DNA of 64,000 nucleotides from Actinoallomurus soli. GTDB lineage: Bacteria; Actinomycetota; Actinomycetes; Streptosporangiales; Streptosporangiaceae. The translations under genes were made by a program, and so were the position numbers. The DNA lies in the NCBI RefSeq assembly GCF_024055715.1, contig NZ_JAMXMV010000005.1, positions 62,001-126,000 of the forward strand, in the 5' to 3' direction. The notes beneath the pieces are model-generated. The model searched no databases. It was not told where the DNA came from and saw only the letters and a list, made by a program, of their open reading frames with translations. Positions 1 through 7,920 of this stretch are shown here, in pieces (positions within the stretch are counted from its first letter, which is position 1; the number at the start of each line of letters is the position of its first letter).

Positions 1-123
1 GCACCGGGCCCGTCGCGCGAGGGGCATCGGCGGGCCGGGGGGCGGCCGCGACTCGGCGCATCGACCCCGGAGCGGCTGGACTGGCGCGTGATCCGGGGTC
101 GGCGGGCGACGGCCGCGGCCGGT

Positions 124-768
124 TCAGTCGTATCGGCGGCCGGTGCGCGAGGAGAGACGTCCCGCGAGATTTCGGGGAATCAGCTTGCCGAGCCCGACCA
201 GGGCCTTGTACTGCGCGCCGGGCACGCTGACCGTGACACCCCGCCGGAGGTCGCGCAGCGCGTCCGCGACGACACGGTCGGCGTCCAGCCAGAGGGGCTC
301 CGGGATGCGCGAGACGTTCATCCTCGCCCGGTCGTGGAACTCGGTGTGCACGAAACCGGGGCACAGAGCCATGACGTGGACGCCCGGGACGTCCGCGGCG
401 ACGCCCTGGCTGAACCCCACCACCCACGCCTTCGACGCCCCGTACGTGCCGCGCGAGAAGAACGCGGCCACCGAGGCGACGTTGATGACGCCGCCCCGGC
501 CGCGCTCCCGCATGCCCGGCAGGGCCGCGTACGTCAGCCGCAGCACCGCCTCGCAGTGCACGCGCAGCATCGTCAGTTCGTCCTCGAGAGGCACCTCCAG
601 GAAACGCCCCTTGTTCCCGAAGCCGGCGTTGCCGCAGTCCTCGGCGGTGCGGGCCAGCCGCTCCCCGTCGCGGGCGAGCAGGATCAGATGGAAGCCGTCC
701 GCGGCGAGCCGCCGGGCGAACGCCGCGCCGATCCCCGAGGTGGCGCCGGTGATGAGGGCAGTGGGCAT
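124..768 (-). CDS. SDR-family oxidoreductase with internal deletion
   Basis: Short-chain dehydrogenase of 214 residues, shorter than the usual ~250. The nucleotide-binding TGATSGIG motif is at residues 7-14, and the catalytic Ser (NVASVAAF) and YGASK Tyr/Lys pair are present further on. The NAG motif that normally lies near residue 85-90 is already at 47-49, directly after the strand-3 Arg region. About 38-40 residues (beta-3/alpha-C/beta-4) therefore appear to be missing in frame. A GAGG Shine-Dalgarno precedes the ATG. Without this part of the Rossmann fold, cofactor binding is doubtful, so the gene may be decaying although its frame is open. The substrate is unknown. Confidence 0.8.
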   Translation of the reverse strand: MPTALITGATSGIGAAFARRLAADGFHLILLARDGERLARTAEDCGNAGFGNKGRFLEVPLEDELTMLRVHCEAVLRLTYAALPGMRERGRGGVINVASVAAFFSRGTYGASKAWVVGFSQGVAADVPGVHVMALCPGFVHTEFHDRARMNVSRIPEPLWLDADRVVADALRDLRRGVTVSVPGAQYKALVGLGKLIPRNLAGRLSSRTGRRYD

Positions 769-954
769 GGCCTCAGGGTATCCGCCACCCGATTCACCGA
801 TCTTGCCGTCGGCGTACCGACGTGGGCGCCTCGGCGCGGGCCCACCGACGTGGGCGCCCCGCCGGGGGCGTACCGACGGGCGCCTCGACGCGGTCGCGGA
901 GCACCGGGCGCCGCGTGGAGCCGCCCGCCCGTGCGCGTGTGGCCGGCGCGCCGG

Positions 955-1650
955 TCAGGCGAGGCAGCGCAGGGCGTCGCGGAGGCCGGGGTCGAGCGGG
1001 TGGTCTCCGGGCAGGCGGCCCACGGTCGCCTCGACGAACTCCGCCGGGGTGAGCCGGCCCAGCGCCTGCGGCGTCCGCACGATCAGGTCGCCGTCGTCGT
1101 CCTCGGCGACCTCGGCCGGGGAGCCCTTCTCCTCCAGCGCGAACCGGCCGACCACCACGCGCCAGGCCGTGCGCTCGCGGGCGTCGTCGACCGGCACGCC
1201 GACGTCGTCGCCGTGGGTGGCGTACTCGGAGGCGTAGTGGAACGCCTGGAGGCCGACGGGGTACGGCCCCGCCATCGTGGGCAGCCGCGCATCGCGGCCG
1301 AGATCGCGCATCCGCCGGCGGGTGTCGCCGTTCCGGGTGCGCCACTCGTCGAGCACCTCTTCCACGGGCATGGTCCGGCGGGTGCGCACGCACCAGTCGT
1401 TGAAGCCCGCGAGGCCGGAGACGCCGTTCTTCTCCAGGCGGGTCCACAGGCCTTCGAGGTCGTCGTGGAGGCAGGCGTGGTTGTAGTCCTCCTCGCCGGC
1501 GAGATGGGCGAGGACGTCGCGGACCGTCCAGCCCTCGCAGCGGGACGGCCGCGCCCAGTCGTCGTCCTTCAGGCCGCTGAAGAAGCGGTCGAGGCGCTCG
1601 GCCTCGGCGTCGAAGATGGCGAACGGGTCGAGATCATCGAGTGTTGTCAC
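955..1650 (-). CDS. Maleylpyruvate isomerase family mycothiol-dependent enzyme
   Basis: DinB-fold four-helix protein of the mycothiol-dependent maleylpyruvate isomerase group: N-terminal helical domain with the typical CEGWTVRDVLAHLAGEE stretch, then a small C-terminal domain ending in the LTPAEFVEATVGR-type region. These cytoplasmic proteins use mycothiol in isomerisations or thiol transfers; the substrate here cannot be read. I chose the GTG at 1650 because AGGAGG lies 6 nt before it; an in-frame ATG at 1683 would add 11 residues without a ribosome site. It is alone between the SDR gene and a lipoprotein gene, all on the minus strand. Confidence 0.82.
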   Translation of the reverse strand: MTTLDDLDPFAIFDAEAERLDRFFSGLKDDDWARPSRCEGWTVRDVLAHLAGEEDYNHACLHDDLEGLWTRLEKNGVSGLAGFNDWCVRTRRTMPVEEVLDEWRTRNGDTRRRMRDLGRDARLPTMAGPYPVGLQAFHYASEYATHGDDVGVPVDDARERTAWRVVVGRFALEEKGSPAEVAEDDDGDLIVRTPQALGRLTPAEFVEATVGRLPGDHPLDPGLRDALRCLA

Positions 1651-1728
1651 GCTCGTCCTCCTGCCCTGAAGACACCGGTCCATTCCGGTACGGCATCCGC
1701 CCGGCGCGGTCTCCCGGGGAACGCCGGC

Positions 1729-2142
1729 TCAGTGGCGGTAGTGGAAGCCGACGCCGTACCGCGCGAGCTTGGCGGACCTGCTGACCTTGACCGCGGTGAG
1801 GGTGAAGTGCCCGACCGTGACGGACTGCGGAGTCGCCGAGGCGGTGATCCTGCGGCTGGCGTGGCCGGACACGTCGGTCAGGATGATCTTCACCTGCCCG
1901 GCGTGGACGGCCCCGGTCTGCACGCGAAGGCCGGCCGCGGTCCTCGTCGTGCCGGCGGCCTGCCACCAGGCCGCCGCCTTGCCGTGGCGCTTCGCGGGCG
2001 AGTGCGACGCGGTGGGCCGCGGGGACGGAGACCTCTTCCGGGCGGTGGCCTGTTCGCGCCGGGCCGCGCCGGCCGGGTCGCTGCAGCCCGCCAGCAGCCC
2101 GAGCGCGACGATCAAGGCCGGAAGGCGTACGCCTCCGCGCAT
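1729..2142 (-). CDS. Small lipoprotein of unknown function
   Basis: Protein of 137 residues with a lipoprotein signal: basic start, hydrophobic core and an LLAGC lipobox with Cys near residue 20. A Pro/Ser/Lys-rich spacer follows, then a ~75-residue beta-rich domain with no family I recognise. It is probably anchored on the outer face of the membrane. GAGGAGG lies just upstream of the ATG. The gene is divergent from homogentisate dioxygenase across about 175 bp, which must hold both promoters. Confidence 0.7.
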   Translation of the reverse strand: MRGGVRLPALIVALGLLAGCSDPAGAARREQATARKRSPSPRPTASHSPAKRHGKAAAWWQAAGTTRTAAGLRVQTGAVHAGQVKIILTDVSGHASRRITASATPQSVTVGHFTLTAVKVSRSAKLARYGVGFHYRH

Positions 2143-2317
2143 TCTTCCTCCTCGTTGAGCGACGGTAGAACCTTAGTCGCTGGCGGGCGCCCCGGTGACC
2201 ACGCCCGTTCTCCGGGGCGGTCCGACCGGCCCGAAGTCTCCTGGCGACCGTCGGGGCGCACGGCCTACAGTCGGCAGTGAAGGTGATCGACGCTTTTCCG
2301 AGATCCGGAGTGTGGAG

Positions 2318-3499
2318 ATGCCCTACTACCGCGCCGTCGGGGAGATCCCCCGTAAACGGCACATCCAGTTCCGCAGACCGGACGGCGGGCTGTACGCCGA
2401 GGAACTGATGGGGGAGGAGGGGTTCTCATCCGACTCCTCGCTGCTCTATCACGTGAACCCGCCGACCGCGATCGTCAAGAGCGAGGGCGTGGACGTGCCC
2501 TCCCACGCCGCCGGGACGTCGCCCAACCACCCGCTCCTGCCACGCCATTTCAAGATGCACGAGCTGACGGCCGGGGGAGACCCGGTGCTCGGACGGCGGC
2601 TGCTGCTCGCCAACGACGACGTCCGCATCTCGTACGTGGCCGCCGACACGGACGGCGACCTGTACCGCAACTCGGCCGGTGACGAGTGCGTGTACGTCGA
2701 GGCCGGCCGGGCGCGGCTCGAATCGACGTACGGGGCGCTGGACGTCGGCCCCGGCGACTATGTCGTGATCCCGACCGGGACCATCCATCGGTTCGTGCGC
2801 ACCGACCCCGCCGCGCCGCTGCGCCTCATCGTTTTCGAGGCGTCCGGGCACATCCGGCCGCCGAGGCGCTACCTGTCGCAGTACGGGCAGTTCCTGGAGC
2901 ACGCGCCGTACAGCGAGCGCGACCTGCGCGGTCCGGCCGAGCCGCTGGTCCTGGAGGGGGAGGACGTGCCGGTGCTCGTCCGCACCCGCGCGGGCCTGTC
3001 CCGGCTGACCTACCGGAACCATCCGCTGGACGTCGTCGGCTGGGACGGCTGCCTCTACCCGTTCGCCTTCAACATCGCCGACTTCGAGCCGATCGTGAAG
3101 CGCACCCACGCGCCGCCGCCGGTGCACCAGACGTTCGAGGGGCCGAACTTCGTCATCTGCTCCTTCTGCCCGCGGCCGCTCGACTTCGACGCGGCGGCGA
3201 TCCCGATCCCGTACAACCACCACAACGTCGACTCCGACGAGGTGATGTTCTACGTCGGCGGGGATTACACGGCGCGCCGGGGATCGGGAATCGACATCGG
3301 GTCGATAAGCCTGCATCCCTCCGGATTCACCCACGGCCCGGCGCCCGGCGCCGTGGAGGGCGTCATCGACGCGGTCGGGAAAGGTCACACGACGACCACG
3401 GAAACGGCCGTGATGATCGATACCTTCCGGCCGCTGAATATCGGCGGAGAGGCGTTCGCCGTCGAGGCGTCCGATTACGCCTGGACCTGGGCTCGCTGA
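2318..3499 (+). CDS. hmgA: Homogentisate 1,2-dioxygenase
   Basis: Fe(II) cupin dioxygenase of the homogentisate 1,2-dioxygenase family, which opens the homogentisate ring to maleylacetoacetate in tyrosine and phenylalanine breakdown. The 393-residue protein keeps the iron-site pattern: His302 and Glu308 (in HHNVDSDE, the same six-residue spacing as in the characterised enzyme) and a His in HPSGFTHGP near 333-339. The length fits the shorter actinobacterial forms (~390) rather than the ~430-residue classical enzyme. I chose the ATG at 2318 because it starts the conserved MPYYRAVGEIPRKRH region; the frame is open further upstream. No other homogentisate-pathway gene is adjacent. A few family members act on related substrates. 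Confidence 0.88.
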   Translation: MPYYRAVGEIPRKRHIQFRRPDGGLYAEELMGEEGFSSDSSLLYHVNPPTAIVKSEGVDVPSHAAGTSPNHPLLPRHFKMHELTAGGDPVLGRRLLLANDDVRISYVAADTDGDLYRNSAGDECVYVEAGRARLESTYGALDVGPGDYVVIPTGTIHRFVRTDPAAPLRLIVFEASGHIRPPRRYLSQYGQFLEHAPYSERDLRGPAEPLVLEGEDVPVLVRTRAGLSRLTYRNHPLDVVGWDGCLYPFAFNIADFEPIVKRTHAPPPVHQTFEGPNFVICSFCPRPLDFDAAAIPIPYNHHNVDSDEVMFYVGGDYTARRGSGIDIGSISLHPSGFTHGPAPGAVEGVIDAVGKGHTTTTETAVMIDTFRPLNIGGEAFAVEASDYAWTWAR

Positions 3500-3783
3500 C
3501 CTTTCCGGCTCCGGGTGAAACGCCGGAGATGTCGAGGTGAGCGTGGCTCGAATCGGCCATTAGCGGCCTTCTCGGCATCTCCGGTCGGCGTCGCCAGTCT
3601 TACCTTTCCAACATCTCCCCAGGAATGCGACGCCTGCAAAAGTCGCAGGCGGTAATCGACGATGACCGAGTGTGAGCAAAGGTCGTCCGGGTAGTAGTGG
3701 CGATGGATCCGAAAGGCCACCGATAAAGGCGGCCGAAAAGGTCCGGGCAACGCAGTTCCTGCTACCTCAAAACGGAGATCTGC

Positions 3784-4143
3784 ATGCGAAAGATGTACGC
3801 GCTCGGAACGGGAACGATGGCTCTCGCCGCAGTCGTGGGGACCGGTCTCGCCGCCCACGCCGACAAGGGCGTGACGCCCGCACGGCCGGCCGCCCACAAG
3901 GCGGCGACCGACGGCTACCAGATCGTCAACCTGCCCAACGCGAACGTCCCCGCCTTCCAGCGGCGCACCGTCTACTGCCCGGCCGGCAAACGCGCCATCG
4001 GCGGCGGTGGCGAGGCCCAGGGCAACGGGGCCATCCTCGTCGGCAGCTTCCCCACTCCCGACGGCCGCGGCTGGATCGCCCTGGGCCGGCAGATCGGCTA
4101 CAGCACGGTCGGGATCAGCGTCTACGCGATCTGCGCGTACTGA
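3784..4143 (+). CDS. Small secreted protein, unknown function
   Basis: Protein of 119 residues with a Sec signal peptide (basic start, alanine-rich core, likely cleavage after AAHA near residue 26). The mature part contains YCPAGKRAIGGGGE, a motif I have seen in many short exported actinobacterial proteins of unknown role, and two Cys that could form a disulfide. GGAG lies before the ATG. The ~285 bp before it carry no recognisable gene. A perfect 14-bp hairpin follows it. Confidence 0.72.
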   Translation: MRKMYALGTGTMALAAVVGTGLAAHADKGVTPARPAAHKAATDGYQIVNLPNANVPAFQRRTVYCPAGKRAIGGGGEAQGNGAILVGSFPTPDGRGWIALGRQIGYSTVGISVYAICAY

Positions 4144-4215
4144 TCCGGACGCGGGCCGTTGCCCCGGGAGGGGACCGAGGGCCCGCGTGACCCGCACATT
4201 CGCGTGACCCCACGG

Positions 4216-4246
4216 CGCCGGCCGCCCGTTCCACGGGCGGCCGGCG
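4216..4246. terminator. Bidirectional hairpin terminator
   Basis: A perfect 14-bp inverted repeat (CGCCGGCCGCCCGT and its complement) with a 3-nt loop, followed by TCTT, lies between two convergent genes. It can stop transcription from both the secreted-protein gene and the ABC importer operon. Confidence 0.85.
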
Positions 4247-4261
4247 TCTTCGTCGCCGCCC

Positions 4262-5914
4262 TCAGGCCAGAACGGGCACCGCCGCGAGAAGGGAACGGGT
4301 GTACTCATGCGTGGGAGAGGCGTACAACTTCTCCACGTCGGCGAGCTCCACGAGCGCGCCGCCGCGCAGCACCGCGACCCGGTCGCTGACCTGGCGGATC
4401 ACCGCGAGGTCGTGGGACACGAAGACGATCGTCAGGCCGTACTCCTCCTGCACGTCGCGGAGCAGGTCGAGGATCTGCGCCTGCGTCGAGACGTCGAGCG
4501 CGGAGACCGCTTCGTCGCAGACCAGCAGCCTGGGCCGCAGCGCCAGCGCACGGGCGATGCCCACGCGCTGGCACTGCCCGCCGGAGAACTCGTGCGGGTA
4601 GCGGTCATGCCGCGCCGGGTCCAGGCCGACGCGCTCCATCAGCTCCCGCGCCGTCCTGCGCGCCTCGCCGTCGGGCACGCCGCGGACCCGCAGCGGGTCG
4701 GCGATGCCGTCGCCGACGGTGCGCCGGGGATTCAGCGAGGACGCCGGGTCCTGGAACACCATCTGCATGTCCCGCCGGATGCGGCGCAGCCGCCTGTCCG
4801 GCAGCCCGGTGATCGTCTCGCCGCCGAAGACGATCCGCCCCGACGTCGGAGGCAGCAGCCCCACCATCATCCGTACGAGCGTGGTCTTGCCGCTGCCGCT
4901 CTCCCCGACGACGCCGAGGGTCTCGCCGCGCCGTACGTCGAGCGAGACGTCGTCCACGGCACGCGTCGTCTCGCGTCGCAGGCCGCGTCCGGGCCGCCGG
5001 AACTCCCGCGTGACGCCGGCCACGGTCAGCAGGGGCTCCCCGGGCACGGGCCGGGCGTCCCGTGGGGCGTCGATGCGGGGCACGGCGTCGAGGAGCGCCC
5101 GGGTGTACGGCCGCGCCGGAGCGCGCAGCACCTCACGCACCGGGCCGCGCTCGACGATCTCGCCCCGGTGCATGACGAGGACCTCATCGGCCGACCGTGA
5201 CACGACGCCGAGGTCGTGCGTGACGAGCAGCAGCGCCATCCCGGTGTCGGCGCGGAGTTCGTCGAGCAGGTCCAGGATCTGCGCCTGCACGGTGACGTCG
5301 AGGGCGCTGGTGGGTTCGTCGGCGACGAGGATCTCCGGTTCGCAGGCCAGCGCCATCGCGATGAGGGCCCGCTGCCGCATGCCGCCGGAGAACTCGTGCG
5401 GACGCGCCCGGGCCCGCCGCGCCGCGTCCGGGATGCCGACCCGGTCGAGCACCTCCACCGCCCGCGTCCACGCGGCCCGGCGATCGGCGCCCGAGTGGAC
5501 GCGGTACACCTCGGCGATCTGGTCGCCGATCCGGTAGTAGGGATCGAGCGCCGTCATCGGATCCTGGAAGATCATCGCGATGCGCCCGCCCCGCACCCGG
5601 CGGACTCCTTCGTCGTCGAGCCCGTTGACCTCCACGCCGTCCGGGCCGCCGAGGAGGATCCGGCCGGTGACCCGCGCGTCGGTGTTCCGGTGCAGGCCGA
5701 GGAGGGCGAGCGCCGTCGTGCTCTTGCCGGACCCCGACTCCCCGACCACGCCGAGCGCGGCACCGGCGGTCAGGTCGAACGAGACCCCGTCGACGGCGCG
5801 GAACGCGCCCGCGCCGGTGGAGTACTCGACGCTCAGCTCGCGCACCGACAGGACGACGTCCCCGCCCTCCCCGCCGTTTCGCCCGGTGCCGGGTTCGCCG
5901 ACCGGCGAGGTCAT
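4262..5914 (-). CDS. ABC importer ATPase, two fused nucleotide-binding domains (DppD-DppF type)
   Basis: 550-residue fusion of the two ATPases of a peptide/nickel-type ABC importer, which energises uptake at the inner face of the membrane. Domain 1 has Walker A GESGSGKST at residues 58-66 and signature FSGGMRQR; domain 2 has Walker A GESGSGKTT at 337-345 and signature FSGGQCQR. Each has the LVADEPTSALD- or LVCDEAVSALD-type Walker B and the oligopeptide-family C-terminal extension. The start ATG overlaps the permease stop (ATGA at 5911-5914), so the two are translationally coupled. It is the last gene of the binding protein-permease-permease-ATPase operon. Confidence 0.93.
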   Translation of the reverse strand: MTSPVGEPGTGRNGGEGGDVVLSVRELSVEYSTGAGAFRAVDGVSFDLTAGAALGVVGESGSGKSTTALALLGLHRNTDARVTGRILLGGPDGVEVNGLDDEGVRRVRGGRIAMIFQDPMTALDPYYRIGDQIAEVYRVHSGADRRAAWTRAVEVLDRVGIPDAARRARARPHEFSGGMRQRALIAMALACEPEILVADEPTSALDVTVQAQILDLLDELRADTGMALLLVTHDLGVVSRSADEVLVMHRGEIVERGPVREVLRAPARPYTRALLDAVPRIDAPRDARPVPGEPLLTVAGVTREFRRPGRGLRRETTRAVDDVSLDVRRGETLGVVGESGSGKTTLVRMMVGLLPPTSGRIVFGGETITGLPDRRLRRIRRDMQMVFQDPASSLNPRRTVGDGIADPLRVRGVPDGEARRTARELMERVGLDPARHDRYPHEFSGGQCQRVGIARALALRPRLLVCDEAVSALDVSTQAQILDLLRDVQEEYGLTIVFVSHDLAVIRQVSDRVAVLRGGALVELADVEKLYASPTHEYTRSLLAAVPVLA

Positions 5915-6900
5915 GTCAGGACCACCCTTCGATCGACCGCCGCGTACAGGAGGTCGGCGGCGGTGTTGGCCAGGACGACGGCCAGTCCCGCCGTCAGGGT
6001 CAGCCCGGCCACCACCGGCAGGTCGACGTTGTTCGACGACTGGACGATCAGCTGACCGATGCCGGGGAGCCCGAACAGCGTCTCGGTGAGCATCGCGTTG
6101 ACCAGGACCGCGCCGAACTCCACCGCGTTGATCGAGATCAGCGGGGTGAGGGCGCCGCGCAGCGCGTGCCGTCCGATGACGCGGCGCTCGGGCAGGCCGT
6201 ACGCGCGGAAGGTCCGGATGTGGTCCTCCGACAGGGTCTCCAGCATGCCGGTGCGCGTCAGCCGCGTGAAGATCGCCGACTGCAGGATCGTCAGCGTCAG
6301 CCACGGCAGGATGAGGTTGCGCGCCCAGCCCACCGGATCCTCGGTCAGCGGCACGTACACCGGGAAGTCCAGCCACTTCAGCCAGCCGCAGAACACCATG
6401 AGCAGCAGCAGGCCGCTCACGAACACCGGGGTGCCGAGGCCGCCGAGAACGAAGACGGTGACGAGGCGGTCGGTGAGCCGTCTCTCGCGCAGGGCCGACA
6501 CCAGGCCGAGGGCGACGCCGGTGACGGTCCACAGGACGAGCGCGCCGGTGGTGAGGGACAGCGACACCGGCAGCCGCTGGGCGATCAGCGAGAGCACCGG
6601 AAGGTCCGTCTGGAACGAGTAGCCCAGGCACGGCGCCGCGCAGTGGCTGACGTCCGGCCCCGAGCTGTAGTCCCGGCCGACGATCAGGCCCTCCAGGAAG
6701 TGCCAGTACTGGGCGGTGATCGGCTGGTCGAGACCGAGCTCGTGGTGGATGGAGGCCAGCCGGCCGCCGTCACAGCCCTTCCCGCAGACGAGCACCGCCG
6801 GGTCGGCGGGGATGGCGTAGAAGATGCCGTAGACGATGGCGGTCATGACGAGCAGCAGCACGAGCAGGCTGCCGAGACGGCGGAGCAGGTAGAGGGTCAC
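5911..6900 (-). CDS. ABC importer permease, DppB type
   Basis: Inner-membrane permease of 329 residues. It has an N-terminal membrane anchor, a ~100-residue periplasmic-side segment containing four Cys (CGKGCDGG and HCAAPC), then five membrane segments with the EAA-type cytoplasmic loop (FRAYGLPERRVIGRHALRGAL) that docks on the ATPase. The GTG at 6900 overlaps the stop of the upstream permease gene (GTGA). Translation further upstream in this frame is only the shadow of that gene. The Cys pairs in the external loop may form disulfides. Confidence 0.92.
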   Translation of the reverse strand: MTLYLLRRLGSLLVLLLVMTAIVYGIFYAIPADPAVLVCGKGCDGGRLASIHHELGLDQPITAQYWHFLEGLIVGRDYSSGPDVSHCAAPCLGYSFQTDLPVLSLIAQRLPVSLSLTTGALVLWTVTGVALGLVSALRERRLTDRLVTVFVLGGLGTPVFVSGLLLLMVFCGWLKWLDFPVYVPLTEDPVGWARNLILPWLTLTILQSAIFTRLTRTGMLETLSEDHIRTFRAYGLPERRVIGRHALRGALTPLISINAVEFGAVLVNAMLTETLFGLPGIGQLIVQSSNNVDLPVVAGLTLTAGLAVVLANTAADLLYAAVDRRVVLT

Positions 6901-7856
6901 CGGCCGCCTCGCAGGGACGCCTTGGGATCCAGGGCCGCGCGCAGCCCGTCCGCGAACAACGTGAACGCCAGCACGGCGGTCAGCAGCGACAGGCCCGGTA
7001 CGAGCACGTACATCGGATCGGCGCGGAACCAGGTCGTGGCGGTCGACAGCATCTGCCCCCAGGAGGAGGTCGGCGGGTGCACGCCCACGCCGAGGAAGGA
7101 CAGTCCCGCCTCGGACACCATGTTCGCCGGCAGCAGGATCGCCGCGTAGGTGAGGACCTGCGGCAGCGCGCCGGGCAGGATCTCGCGCAGCGCGATCCGG
7201 GCCGGCGACGCGCCCGACAGCCGGGCCGCGGCGACGTAGTCCCGGCTCTTGAGGGACAGCACCTGCCCCCGGGTGAGCCGGGCCGTGCCGCCCCAGTTGA
7301 ACAGCCCGATGACCAGCATCAGCAGCACCGGCCGGGGGAACGACTGCGGCACGATCGCCAGCAGCGCGATGGCGAACATCAGCTGCGGGAACGAGATGGC
7401 CAGATCGATGAGCCGGCCCAGCGTGGCGTCGACCCACCGGCCGCCGAACCCCGCGGCCAGCCCGATCGCCACGCCGAGCAGCAGCTGCACGACGAGCGTG
7501 CCGAAGGCGACGGTGAAGGAGATCCGCGCCCCGTACAGCGCACGCGCGAAAAGGTCGCGCCCGGTGGTCGGCTCGACGCCCAGCCAGTGCTCGGCTCCGA
7601 GCCCTCCCAGCGCGCCGCGCGGCACGCCGCCGCGCGCGGAGTCCAGGAGCTGGGTGTGGAAGGTGGTCGTGTCCTGTCCCTCCAGCGCGGCCAGCAGCGG
7701 CGCGAGGACGGCGGCCAGGATGAGCACGGTGGTGACGACCAGGCCGGCCATCGCGGGCCGGTCCGACCGCAGACGGCGCAGCACCTGCCGGGCCCGGGCC
7801 GGCGACCCGGAGACCGCGGCCCCCGGATCGCCGATCTCCGCGACGAGCTCGGTCAC
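6897..7856 (-). CDS. ABC importer permease, DppC type
   Basis: Inner-membrane permease of 319 residues and partner of the DppB-type subunit. It has an N-terminal membrane segment (about 36-57), the family motif LGVEPTTGRDLFARALYGARISF, four to five more helices and an EAA loop (DYVAAARLSGASPARIALREILPGALP). The GTG start has an excellent ribosome site (AAGGAGGT, 3 nt before it). It follows the binding-protein gene by 64 bp and overlaps the next permease gene by 4 bp. Confidence 0.92.
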   Translation of the reverse strand: MTELVAEIGDPGAAVSGSPARARQVLRRLRSDRPAMAGLVVTTVLILAAVLAPLLAALEGQDTTTFHTQLLDSARGGVPRGALGGLGAEHWLGVEPTTGRDLFARALYGARISFTVAFGTLVVQLLLGVAIGLAAGFGGRWVDATLGRLIDLAISFPQLMFAIALLAIVPQSFPRPVLLMLVIGLFNWGGTARLTRGQVLSLKSRDYVAAARLSGASPARIALREILPGALPQVLTYAAILLPANMVSEAGLSFLGVGVHPPTSSWGQMLSTATTWFRADPMYVLVPGLSLLTAVLAFTLFADGLRAALDPKASLRGGR

Positions 7857-7920
7857 GGGACCTCCTTCGTCGGAGAGGTGACCAGAGGTGCTGTGCTCAT
7901 GGTTCGCTCGCTGCGCCCAC

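Noticed and set aside
88-2280. A 730-codon open frame on the plus strand
   Set aside because: Antisense to the SDR, DinB and lipoprotein genes, which have proper motifs and ribosome sites.
4262-6631. A 789-residue version of the double ATPase
   Set aside because: The first 239 residues are a shadow of the DppB-type permease gene; the ATGA overlap at 5911-5914 marks the real start.
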